64,000 nucleotides of DNA from Microbacterium terrae (lineage in GTDB: Bacteria; Actinomycetota; Actinomycetes; Actinomycetales; Microbacteriaceae): NCBI RefSeq assembly GCF_017831975.1, contig NZ_JAFDSS010000001.1:3286001-3350000 (forward strand). The letters are read 5' to 3'. The notes under the pieces are model-generated. The model saw nothing but the letters and a program-made list of their open reading frames with translations. It was not told the DNA's origin and ran no database searches. Made by a program: the position numbers and the translations under genes. Positions 7,964-15,103 of this stretch are shown here, piece by piece (position 1 is the first letter of the stretch; every line of letters begins with the position of its first letter).

Positions 7964-9010
7964 TTAGTGGTTATGGCGGTGGTGCGCGTCGGGGTAGTGC
8001 TCGTGAGTGTGCGTGAGCTCGGCGTGCTCATGCTCGTGTCGGTGCCACCCACCCGCGGGGACCAGCTCTCCGTCAGGATGCTCGTGCTGGTGGTGCTCGT
8101 CGTGGGTGTGCCAGTGATCGTGGATCATCGGCTCGTGCGTGTGCTCGTGCTCATGCCGCTCGGTGAGATGCAGCCAGACCCCGAGCCCCATCAGCGCTGC
8201 CGCGACCAGCAACGGAACGGTGATCGGCTCGCCGAACGCGACAGCGATGACGGCGCCGAAGAACGGTGCGACGGAGAAGTACGCCCCGGCCCGGGCTGTG
8301 CCGATATGCCGCATCCCCACGATGAACAGCGCGAGCGACACCCCGTACGCGAAGAACCCGACCAACATCGCACCACCGACGACCCACGGCCCGGGGAGCG
8401 TCGCTCCCAGCAAGAACGCCAACGCGAGATTTACCGGTCCGGCGACCGCCCCCTTGACGGCCGCGAGCCAGGTCGCGTCGTTGAGCGCGACCTTCCGGGT
8501 CAGGTTGTTGTCGAGCCCCCAGCACAGGCACGCACCCAGGACCGCGAGAGCCGGCCACGGCGACCCGAACGTCGCCCCCGTCGGGACGCTCAGCACGATC
8601 GCACCCGCGACGATAGCGATCATCCCCAGCGCGATCCGACGGTCGAAGTTCTCCCGGAAAACAAACCACGCAAGCATCGCGGTGAAGACCGCTTCGGCGT
8701 TCAAGAGCAGCGACGCACCGGACGCGGGCATGTTCGCCAGTCCGGCCATGAGCAGAACCGGTGCCACCAGGCCGCCGAAGAACACCGCTCCGATCAGCGG
8801 TGGGAGCTCGCGAGCCTGCAGGCGAACGCGCGGTGCGCGGCGAACCAGCCGCCAGGCGATGAGCCCGATCCCGGAGCCCGTGTACAGCAACCCGGCGAGC
8901 AGCCACGGGCTCACGTCGCCGAGCAGGACCTTCGCGAACGGTGTGCCGGCACCGAACAGCACCGCAGACGCGAGCGCCGCCTGAACGCCGACATGACGCA
9001 AGCTCCTCAT
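7964..9010 (-). CDS. EamA/DMT-family transporter with histidine-rich C-terminal tail
   Basis: The 348-residue protein has about ten hydrophobic segments in two EamA halves (LASAVLFGAGTPFAKVLLGD near the N-terminus, VLGACLCWGLDNNLTRKVAL opening the second half). After the last helix, about residue 280, there is a 68-residue tail with 24 histidines in HEHEHTHE- and HTHEH-like runs. Such tails bind Ni, Zn, Co or Cu in other metal transporters. The protein is therefore an inner-membrane permease that probably exports a metal or metal-complexed solute, which is inference. It stands alone between two short repeats and has no neighbouring metal regulator. Confidence 0.85.
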   Translation of the reverse strand: MRSLRHVGVQAALASAVLFGAGTPFAKVLLGDVSPWLLAGLLYTGSGIGLIAWRLVRRAPRVRLQARELPPLIGAVFFGGLVAPVLLMAGLANMPASGASLLLNAEAVFTAMLAWFVFRENFDRRIALGMIAIVAGAIVLSVPTGATFGSPWPALAVLGACLCWGLDNNLTRKVALNDATWLAAVKGAVAGPVNLALAFLLGATLPGPWVVGGAMLVGFFAYGVSLALFIVGMRHIGTARAGAYFSVAPFFGAVIAVAFGEPITVPLLVAAALMGLGVWLHLTERHEHEHTHEPMIHDHWHTHDEHHQHEHPDGELVPAGGWHRHEHEHAELTHTHEHYPDAHHRHNH

Positions 9011-9078
9011 GCTTCAAGTATCGGCGCGGGAGACTCGCGCGGCATCATGCAGTCGCCCACAACCCCTCCACCAACGGG

Positions 9079-9098
9079 CAATGCCCGGATACGGATCG
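9079..9098 (+). repeat. Short intergenic repeat, copy 7 of 9
   Basis: CAATGCCCGGATACGGATCG is identical to the copy at 7921. The palindrome CGGGCAATGCCCG at 9075-9087 has A at its centre. It sits in the divergent gap between the transporter and the YciI-like gene. Confidence 0.8.
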
Positions 9099-9157
9099 TC
9101 TGATTCGCTGGTGGACTGGTTATGAAGCACCCGTATTCGGGCCGATAGGTTTGACGC

Positions 9158-9463
9158 ATGATGCACGCTGTCCTTCAGTACACCTACGGAGACGACTACT
9201 TGGAGTCTCGCGAGAGGTATCGGTCGGCCCACCTCGAAGTTGCTTGGGCAGCCGTCGAACGCGGCGAGTTGGTTCTCGGGGGCGCCGTCGGAACCGGACC
9301 CTTCGACGGCCTGCTCGTGTTCAAGGGCGAGGACGCAGTGGAGCTGGCGTCCACCTTCGCGGCTGCCGATCCCTACGTGACGTCGGGCCTCGTCAAGTCA
9401 TGGACGGCACGTCCTTGGACCACGGTCGTCGGCGTCGACGCCGCGAAACCTGTTCGCCCGTAA
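9158..9463 (+). CDS. YciI-like family protein
   Basis: The 101-residue protein begins MMHAVLQYTYGDDYLESRE and carries RSAHLEVAWAAVERGELVLGG, PFDGLLVFKGEDA and ADPYVTSGLVKSWTARPW. These follow the YciI/DGPF dimeric alpha-beta barrel pattern, including the conserved His of the RxxHL segment and the FxxxDPY segment. Functions in the family are mostly unproven, with a few dehalogenase-like or muconolactone-isomerase-like members. Two adjacent ATGs (9158 and 9161) could start it. It is a single gene bounded by short repeats on both sides, immediately before the recombinase. Confidence 0.75.
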   Translation: MMHAVLQYTYGDDYLESRERYRSAHLEVAWAAVERGELVLGGAVGTGPFDGLLVFKGEDAVELASTFAAADPYVTSGLVKSWTARPWTTVVGVDAAKPVRP

Positions 9464-9478
9464 CGCCCCGCCATCGGG

Positions 9479-9498
9479 CATTGCCCGCACAGGGATCC
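9479..9498 (+). repeat. Short intergenic repeat, copy 8 of 9
   Basis: CATTGCCCGCACAGGGATCC lies between the YciI-like gene and the recombinase start. The palindrome CGGGCATTGCCCG at 9475-9487 has T at its centre. Confidence 0.7.
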
Positions 9499-9538
9499 CG
9501 ACCGGGGTGCGGTGGCGCCTCGGTGGGACTCTGAGCGG

Positions 9539-10147
9539 ATGGATGGAATACAGATTGGATACGCCAGGGTCTCGACCACCGATCAAGACCTCACTTCCCA
9601 GCGCGACGCGTTGCTGCGCATGGGAGTTCGCGATGCGAACATCTACGTCGATCACGGACTGACCGGCACTAACCGAGCCAGACCCGGGCTCCGCGAAGCC
9701 CTCGCAGCCGTCCGAGAAGGCGACACGTTCGTCGTGACCAAACTCGACCGGCTCGCCCGGTCGGTGAAGGACGCCCGGGACATCGCCGATGAGCTGACGA
9801 CCAAGGGCGTCGCACTCAGTCTCGGCGGCAGCAGGTACGACCCCACCGACCCGGTGGGGAGGCTGTTGTTCAACGTGCTCGCGATGGTTGCGGAGTTCGA
9901 ACGTGACTTGATCAGCATGCGAACGAAGGAGGGGATGGCGGTCGCGAAAGCGAAAGGCAGGTTGAAGGGCAAGCAGCCGAAGCTTTCTCTATCGCAGCGC
10001 AGGCTGCTGTTCGAGGTCCAGGACCGTGGCGAGTACACCCAGGCGGAAGTCGCTGAGCTGTTCAGTGTCTCTCGCGCCACTGTCTATCGAGAGCTCCAGA
10101 AGCGTCGCAAGGCGTTCCTCGCAACCTGCGAGACGCACCTCTTCTGA
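9539..10147 (+). CDS. Small serine recombinase (resolvase/invertase family)
   Basis: Starting MDGIQIGYARVSTTDQ at 9539, the 202 residues contain the catalytic Ser12 in the YARVST motif, the VTKLDRLARSVKDA segment with conserved arginines, GRLLFNVLAMVAEFERDLI in the long E-helix, and a C-terminal helix-turn-helix (YTQAEVAELFSVSRATVYRE). This is the complete resolvase/invertase (Pin/Hin/Tn3 type) architecture at normal length. It would recombine short DNA sites through a 5'-phosphoserine intermediate. It is flanked by copies 8 and 9 of the short repeat and is the last gene of the repeat-bounded block, so it is the obvious candidate enzyme for acting on those repeats. That role is inference. The start is chosen because conservation begins at residue 3; an upstream in-frame start at 9512 is also open. 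Confidence 0.92.
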   Translation: MDGIQIGYARVSTTDQDLTSQRDALLRMGVRDANIYVDHGLTGTNRARPGLREALAAVREGDTFVVTKLDRLARSVKDARDIADELTTKGVALSLGGSRYDPTDPVGRLLFNVLAMVAEFERDLISMRTKEGMAVAKAKGRLKGKQPKLSLSQRRLLFEVQDRGEYTQAEVAELFSVSRATVYRELQKRRKAFLATCETHLF

Positions 10148-10233
10148 AGCCGGCTCCGCCCATCCCCCCGCGGAGCCCGACTAGAACATGACCACACTCA
10201 CCGACGCAGGATCGCGAACGTCCCTCTCCCGTG

Positions 10234-10253
10234 CATCGCACATAAGAGGATCG
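10234..10253 (+). repeat. Short intergenic repeat, copy 9 of 9
   Basis: CATCGCACATAAGAGGATCG is the most divergent copy (12 of 20 against the reference) but matches copy 2 at 18 of 23 positions. It ends 2 bp before the stop codon of the next, chromosome-style gene, so it marks the right edge of the repeat-bounded block. Confidence 0.5.
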
Positions 10254-10255
10254 CG

Positions 10256-11113
10256 TCAGCGCTGAGCGTGGGACCGTGTGCGCTTGCTGTGGGTGAGCTT
10301 TTCAGCGACGGCGCGCGGCCAGGCGTTGCGCATGAGGATCTCGAGTCCCGCGGCGACGAGGAGGAGTATCACGGCGGTGAAGATGCCGGTCCAGAACTGG
10401 CCTCCATCGCCTTCGTCAGCGAACAGCGAGTAGGCGATCAACGGCACGGGGGCGAGGATCCAGAGTGCGACTGCGACGATCAGGGCGCGGACGAGCGTCG
10501 GGTCGTGACGCTCCGCCAGGCTCTCGGCCCAGTGGCTGACCTCGGGATTGCGCGAGAAGCGCCCTGTCTGGATTCGCTTCACGGATGCGTACGCGCCGTC
10601 TGCGGTGAAGATCATCGCGAGTCCGGCGACGACGAGGCCCAGGAGGATCAGTATTCCGACGAACGTCACGACCTCGGACGTGAAGGGCAGCAGTCCGGAC
10701 TTCACACCCAGGATGCCGACGATCAGCACCGCCGGCGACAGGATGAAGAGACTGATCGCGCGGGCGACTCGGAAGGTGGCCCGCCTCTCGGCCTCGGCGT
10801 AGTCACGCGCCTCGTCCATGGTGATCGGGAGGAGCGGAGTGCCGTCAGCCGCGGCCCGATCCTCTGTGGATGCGCCCGTGGCAATCGACGTATGCAGCTC
10901 CGAGGTGATGCCGAGCACAGGCGCGACCTCGTCGAGGTTGCCGAAGTCGCTGATGACCCGACCGATGGCTTCGTTCTCGGAGCATCCCTGCGCGATCAGT
11001 GCCGCGTAGGCATCCTCCATCATTCCCTGCAGCTCAGCCTTCGCTTCGAGCAGCCGCGGAGTCTGCGGGTACCCGCTGAACATGGTGGACAAGTAGTCGA
11101 CGAGAACGTTCAT
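10256..11113 (-). CDS. Permease-prefix-domain membrane protein (HAAS-like, PadR-controlled)
   Basis: The 285-residue protein opens with a soluble helical domain of about 75 residues (MNVLVDYLSTMFSGYPQT, ELQGMMEDAYAALIAQG, EAIGRVISDFGNLDE). That domain is typical of 'permease prefix' or HAAS proteins encoded next to PadR regulators. Four hydrophobic segments follow at about 115-140, 145-170, 210-230 and 240-262. Its ATG overlaps the PadR stop (ATGA), so the two are coupled. In other bacteria such pairs sense or control envelope stress or an anti-sigma-like output; the actual role here is unknown. Confidence 0.75.
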   Translation of the reverse strand: MNVLVDYLSTMFSGYPQTPRLLEAKAELQGMMEDAYAALIAQGCSENEAIGRVISDFGNLDEVAPVLGITSELHTSIATGASTEDRAAADGTPLLPITMDEARDYAEAERRATFRVARAISLFILSPAVLIVGILGVKSGLLPFTSEVVTFVGILILLGLVVAGLAMIFTADGAYASVKRIQTGRFSRNPEVSHWAESLAERHDPTLVRALIVAVALWILAPVPLIAYSLFADEGDGGQFWTGIFTAVILLLVAAGLEILMRNAWPRAVAEKLTHSKRTRSHAQR

Positions 11114-11454
11114 GATGGGGCATCTCCAGTATCGGAATCAATGAATCGGTCGACGACAGCCTTCGTCTCCCGCCATTCCGCGACCTTGGCGTTCAGATGG
11201 GCCAGGCCGTCATCGGTCATCAGGTAGTAGGTGCGAGCCTTTCCTGAAGGCGACAGTCCGGGTGTGGAACTGACCAGCCCCGACGACTCCAGCCGCTTGA
11301 CGGCCGAGTAGAGCGTCGTCTGCTTGATCGAATAATCGTCGCCGCTGATCGAGCTGATGCGCTGCGCGAGCTCGTAGGCGTAGGAGGAGCCGTGTCTGAG
11401 CAGCGACAGGATCATCAGATCGACGTAGCCGCGGATGGCGTCGGCACTGATCAT
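11110..11454 (-). CDS. PadR family transcriptional regulator
   Basis: From ATG 11454, with an AGGGG ribosome site, 114 residues form a PadR winged helix. The regions are GYVDLMILSLLRHGSSYAYE, then IKQTTLYSAVKRLESSGLV and SPSGKARTYYLMTDDGLAHL, followed by a short dimerisation helix with EWRETKAVVDRFI. This is the short subfamily-2 length. It is the first gene of a two-gene operon with the membrane protein at 10256, and an inverted repeat overlaps its own promoter, so autoregulation is likely. Confidence 0.9.
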   Translation of the reverse strand: MISADAIRGYVDLMILSLLRHGSSYAYELAQRISSISGDDYSIKQTTLYSAVKRLESSGLVSSTPGLSPSGKARTYYLMTDDGLAHLNAKVAEWRETKAVVDRFIDSDTGDAPS

Positions 11455-11463
11455 CGGAACCCC

Positions 11464-11518
11464 TGTCAGACGTGAGCGATGCGTCACTCAACGTACTACG
11501 TCTGACACAGTATGTCTA
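11464..11518 (-). promoter_or_regulatory. PadR operon promoter with inverted-repeat operator
   Basis: TAGACA (11513-11518) and TACGTT (11490-11495) read on the minus strand are 17 bp apart. The 10-bp perfect inverted repeat TGTCAGACGT (11464-11473) / ACGTCTGACA (11498-11507) places one arm inside the spacer and the other between the -10 and the ribosome site. That is the layout expected for an autorepressor site. Confidence 0.65.
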
Positions 11519-11641
11519 GTGCACTACGCGTCTGCGCGAAGCATCCCGTCTCTCAATCGGGCATGGTCGAGGCGGGCTGTGATCCGATCAGGCGCTCGGG
11601 AGGCGTGGACTCTGCCGGGCGCGGCCGTGAGGATAGGCGCC

Positions 11642-12031
11642 ATGACTATCACTCGCACTCTCACCGGTGATGGGCTGCCCACGGGGTTCCCGTTCAGCCT
11701 GGCCGCCGCAAGCAACGACACGTGCTTCATCAGCGGGATGCCCGCGCTCGGGCCCGATGGAGCCTACGTACCCGGCACATTCCAGGAGGAAGCCGAGCTT
11801 GCATGGCGCAACATCGCGAGCATCGCCGCCGCGGCCGGGTACACCACCGCGGAGATCATCTACGTGCAGTGCGTCGTCGCCGACATAGCCGACTACGCAA
11901 CCCTGAACGACTGGTGGCGTCAGCAGTTTCCCGACGTCACGACCGCGCCGGCACGATTCACCTTCCAGGCTGCCGCGCTTCCGTTCGGCTGCAAGATCGA
12001 GATCCAGGCCGTCGCCGCCCGCGGCCACTGA
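11642..12031 (+). CDS. RidA family protein (YjgF/YER057c/UK114)
   Basis: This 129-residue protein shows the RidA trimeric barrel pattern: NDTCFISGMPALGPDG near the N-terminus, EAELAWRNIASIAAAAGYT, YVQCVVADIADYATLNDWW and a PARFTFQAAALPFGCKIEI end. The usual catalytic Arg of canonical RidA (the xxRxA region near residue 105) is represented by APARFTF. Family members hydrolyse enamine/imine intermediates or act on related small molecules. It is a single gene; a second member lies at 44806. The ATG at 11642 fits the domain start. Confidence 0.8.
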   Translation: MTITRTLTGDGLPTGFPFSLAAASNDTCFISGMPALGPDGAYVPGTFQEEAELAWRNIASIAAAAGYTTAEIIYVQCVVADIADYATLNDWWRQQFPDVTTAPARFTFQAAALPFGCKIEIQAVAARGH

Positions 12032-12179
12032 CTCGGCGCGCGGTGCGGTCTGCCTCCGGGGCACGCGCGAGTGGAGTTCGAAGGGTCGACGCTGCGGATG
12101 GCCGTCGATGCGGTCTTCCGGGATGCCGAGCGCGTTCAGCGCAAGTAGGACCAGGGTCGGGGCTCGCCAGGTGGATTCG

Positions 12180-13055
12180 CTAGGAAGTGAAGAAGTCGAC
12201 GAGTGCCTGGCGAACCCAGCTACCGGGGATCGCCGGGTCAGCGCCCGGGAGGATCTCGGTCGAGGCATCCACTGCCCAGTCGATGAGCAGGAACCGGCTG
12301 ATCTGGACGAGCGCCTCGTCGACGTGACTCCGGGGATCGATTCCGATGTCGTGGAGGAGATTGGCGAGGTCGATGCCGCGTGGTCCGCGCACCGGCCGTT
12401 GCCAGTCGATCACCCGCGGTCCGTCCGCCATGGGGAACACCTCGTGACCGGTGAGGTCTCCGTGCTGGATCACCGCTTCGGTGTCGACCGCTGCGAGCAC
12501 GGGAAGCGACTCCGACCAATCGCGCAGCCGCCGCACGTCTGCGCCGTGCACCCCGGGGTAGCGCTGGGCGTCGACTTCTCGCGCCAGCCCGTCGAGCGTA
12601 CGGGCCGCGAGCGTTCGCCACGCGTCTACTCCTCCGATGTCGCGAAGTACCGGGAGCCGCGGGTCGAGCAGCGAGATCTCTGCACAGGCTCGTTCGGCGA
12701 TGGATGCCGCGGCAGTCAGTGTGCCGAACGCAGGATCGTCGACGAGCTCGCGAAGTGAAGGAGAGCTGATCCACTCTGTCGCTATCCAGCGGCCTGCGCT
12801 CCCCTCGATTCGGGGGAACTCAATGTGTGGCGGAAGGAGACTGCCTCGGGCGGCAGCGTAGAACTCGACCTCGATGCTGGGAGGGAGCTGCGCCTTGTAG
12901 GCAAAGGCACGCCCGTCATCGAGGATCACTCTGTCGGTGACCGTGAGGGGCCACTCGTGCACCCTCACGCGCGAGGTCACGGGACCGCCGAGTTGATCGC
13001 CGAGTTCGTCGTCGTCGTGGACCAGAAGGTTCGGCCAGATCGGATGCGCCCGCAC
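12180..13055 (-). CDS. APH-like phosphotransferase family protein
   Basis: The 291-residue protein has an N-lobe with an FAYKAQLP Lys segment and the kinase-like catalytic block VIQHGDLTGHEVFPMADG followed by PRVIDWQRPVRG and GIDLANLLHDIG. The HGD-x(5)-E and I-D-W motifs correspond to the aminoglycoside-phosphotransferase/choline-kinase catalytic loop and metal-binding Asp, although the Asn normally five residues after the catalytic Asp reads His/Glu here. It would be a cytoplasmic small-molecule kinase. The substrate is unknown and resistance cannot be assumed. It is divergent from the AlkD-like gene. Confidence 0.65.
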   Translation of the reverse strand: MRAHPIWPNLLVHDDDELGDQLGGPVTSRVRVHEWPLTVTDRVILDDGRAFAYKAQLPPSIEVEFYAAARGSLLPPHIEFPRIEGSAGRWIATEWISSPSLRELVDDPAFGTLTAAASIAERACAEISLLDPRLPVLRDIGGVDAWRTLAARTLDGLAREVDAQRYPGVHGADVRRLRDWSESLPVLAAVDTEAVIQHGDLTGHEVFPMADGPRVIDWQRPVRGPRGIDLANLLHDIGIDPRSHVDEALVQISRFLLIDWAVDASTEILPGADPAIPGSWVRQALVDFFTS

Positions 13056-13129
13056 ACGGCCACACTAACCGCTGCGATCGCAGACCCCCGCCCAACCTGA
13101 GCGGGTCCGCGTCGGGTGAGGATGGAGGC

Positions 13130-13606
13130 GTGGATTCCGATGCTGCAGCCTTCATCGACCGCACATTGCGGGCCGAGGCGTCGGAATGGCGCACCTGGGC
13201 GGACGGCGACGCCTCCGTGGGCGGACTGCGCGTGTACGGCACGTCGATCGGTGCGATCCGCGGCACCGTCCGCGACGCACTGCGTCGGCATCGAGATCTC
13301 GAGCACGACGACATCACGGCACTCGCGTCGGAGCTGTGGGCGGTGCCGGTCTTCGAACGGCGCCTCGCAGCTGTTGTGCTGCTGCAGGGTCAGGTCGACA
13401 CGCTCACGGGCAATGACCTCACCCGCATCGAGGGGTTCCTCCGCGACGCCCGCGTCCCCGATCTCGTCAAGCCGCTCACGCTCGACGTGGTGCGGCCCTT
13501 GCTCGCACGACTGACGGGGCCGGAGGCCGAACGAGCCCGGCGCATCGTGAATCGCTGGGCCACGTCCGGCACTGACGGTCTGCACGCTGCTGCCGCGTTG
13601 CTCTGA
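13130..13606 (+). CDS. AlkD-like DNA alkylation repair protein, C-terminally short
   Basis: From a GTG at 13130 with an upstream GGAGG-like site, 158 residues match the N-terminal two thirds of AlkD-type HEAT-repeat glycosylases. Matching stretches are VGGLRVYGTSIGAIRGTVRD, ITALASELWAVPVFERRLAA, VPDLVKPLTLDVVRPLLAR and IVNRWATSGTDGLHAAAALL. AlkD proteins are usually about 220-240 residues, and the stop comes just where the next HEAT repeat should continue. It is therefore either a naturally short variant or a truncated gene. It ends 30 bp before the convergent kinase gene. Confidence 0.6.
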   Translation: MDSDAAAFIDRTLRAEASEWRTWADGDASVGGLRVYGTSIGAIRGTVRDALRRHRDLEHDDITALASELWAVPVFERRLAAVVLLQGQVDTLTGNDLTRIEGFLRDARVPDLVKPLTLDVVRPLLARLTGPEAERARRIVNRWATSGTDGLHAAAALL

Positions 13607-13636
13607 CGGCCGTCGTGCGACGGGTGATCCGTGGCG

Positions 13637-14953
13637 TCAGTCGTCTTCGTTCTTCCGCTGCTCTTCCTTGAGCCGCTTCTCCTCCTCTTTGGCCTGCTGG
13701 CGCTGCTCCTGCTCGAGCTTCTTCTGCTCCTGCTCAGCCTGCTTGCGCTGTTCTTCGGTCAGGTTCGAGTCCTCGCCTGCGCCGCCGGTTCCGGTGCTCA
13801 CCTGGGTGGGCGGCGCGTCGGACGGGTTGGGGGCTGCGGGCGTGGTCGCCACCGGCGCGGGTTGCGGCTGATTGAGCGCCGCGATCCCGAAGGCTGCTCC
13901 GATGAGGACGGCAGCCCCCGCAAGCCCGCCCGCAACTGCGGCCGTCAGGCGCCGGCGCCGTGCGCTCCGCCCGGCCTCGGGTGCGTCGGGGGCGGGTGTT
14001 GCCGGAGTGAATTGGCCGGACGCGGCCGGGGGGACGCCGTCGGCCGGAGCTATCAGCGTCGGCGCGGTGAACGGGGCCGTGGCCGCCATCGTCGGGGCGG
14101 AGTTGCCGGCGGGAGCACGCTGCGCGAGGGTGCCTGCGGCGGCCGCGACCTCGGCGGCCGCCGGGCGCTGTGCGGCATTCGGATGCAGCATCCCTGTCAG
14201 GAGATCGATCCAGGGCTCACCCAGGGAGGTGGGGATCTCGGGTCGGCGCCCCACGCGGGCCACCGCGGCGGCGATGCCTCCGCCCTGTGGATGCACGCGC
14301 TCGCCGGTGAGCGCCTCGAGAAACACGAGACCCAGGGAGTAGATGTCGGCCGCGGGGGTGGGCGGGTCACCGCGGAGCTGTTCGGGCGACAAGTACGCCA
14401 GCGTGCCGATCACCAGACCCGGCGAGGTCATCCGTGAGGTGTCGAGCAAGTAGGCGATGCCGAAGTCGGCGAGCTTGGCGCGCGGGCGCGCGCCCGCGAT
14501 CTGCGGAGGACTCAGCAGCACATTGGATGGTTTGATGTCGCGGTGCACGACACCGGCTGCGTGCACGACGTGCAGGGCCTCGGCGAGCTCGGCTCCGAGA
14601 TGACCGACGACGTCGGGAGGCAGTGGCCCGCCCGAGGCCAGTCGAGAGGCGAGAGTCGGCCCGTCGATGAACTCCATCGCGAGGTACTCAGGCTGACCGG
14701 GCACGAGGCGGGCGTCGAAAAGGGTGACGAGCGACGGATGGTTCAACGAGGCGAGCACCGTCATCTCGCTGCGCGCGCGCTCCGTCGAAGCGTCGTCCGT
14801 GCCGGGCCGGATGAGCTTGATCGCTACCGTGCGGCCGAGCAGCACGTCTTCCGCGCGGTAGACGCGGGCCATGCCGCCCTCACCGACGCACTCGCCCAGC
14901 CAATAGCGGCCGTCGAGCAGCGGCGCCGTATCGTCGGCGTTCGCATCTGTCAT
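13637..14953 (-). CDS. Serine/threonine protein kinase with single membrane anchor
   Basis: Starting MTDANADDTAP at 14953 after a GGAGG site, the protein has 438 residues. The kinase domain covers residues 15-280: GEGGMARVYRAED, catalytic Lys46 in VAIK, HRDIKPSNVLL with Asp139, DFG at 163 and the YLSPEQLRG P+1 region. A proline/alanine-rich linker leads to one transmembrane helix (about residues 343-365, LTAAVAGGLAGAAVLIGAAF). Outside lies a short acidic/basic tail of EEQRKQAEQEQKKLEQEQ type, probably coiled-coil. No PASTA repeats are present, so cell-wall fragment sensing in the PknB manner is not indicated. Confidence 0.92.
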   Translation of the reverse strand: MTDANADDTAPLLDGRYWLGECVGEGGMARVYRAEDVLLGRTVAIKLIRPGTDDASTERARSEMTVLASLNHPSLVTLFDARLVPGQPEYLAMEFIDGPTLASRLASGGPLPPDVVGHLGAELAEALHVVHAAGVVHRDIKPSNVLLSPPQIAGARPRAKLADFGIAYLLDTSRMTSPGLVIGTLAYLSPEQLRGDPPTPAADIYSLGLVFLEALTGERVHPQGGGIAAAVARVGRRPEIPTSLGEPWIDLLTGMLHPNAAQRPAAAEVAAAAGTLAQRAPAGNSAPTMAATAPFTAPTLIAPADGVPPAASGQFTPATPAPDAPEAGRSARRRRLTAAVAGGLAGAAVLIGAAFGIAALNQPQPAPVATTPAAPNPSDAPPTQVSTGTGGAGEDSNLTEEQRKQAEQEQKKLEQEQRQQAKEEEKRLKEEQRKNEDD

Positions 14954-15103
14954 CGGTACCTCCTCGACGCGGACCGAGCCCGCGACGGCCTTTACGACGG
15001 TAGTCGCTGCCCACGGATCGCGGCATGCCCTTGACGGTTCTGCACAGCCGTGAGAATGCCGACGCGAACCCGCCGTCCCGCCCGACACCCTGTGACAGGC
15101 GGC

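Noticed and set aside
11588..12268. Minus-strand open frame opposite the RidA gene, with a protein-like LALNALGIPEDRIDGHP stretch
   Set aside because: It overlaps a well-supported RidA gene for most of its length. The stretch at 12030-12170 could be a small remnant, but no start, end or family supports it.
12180..13055. Aminoglycoside resistance gene
   Set aside because: The catalytic block is APH-like, but the usual Asn is not in place and nothing points to aminoglycosides, so only a general phosphotransferase call is made.
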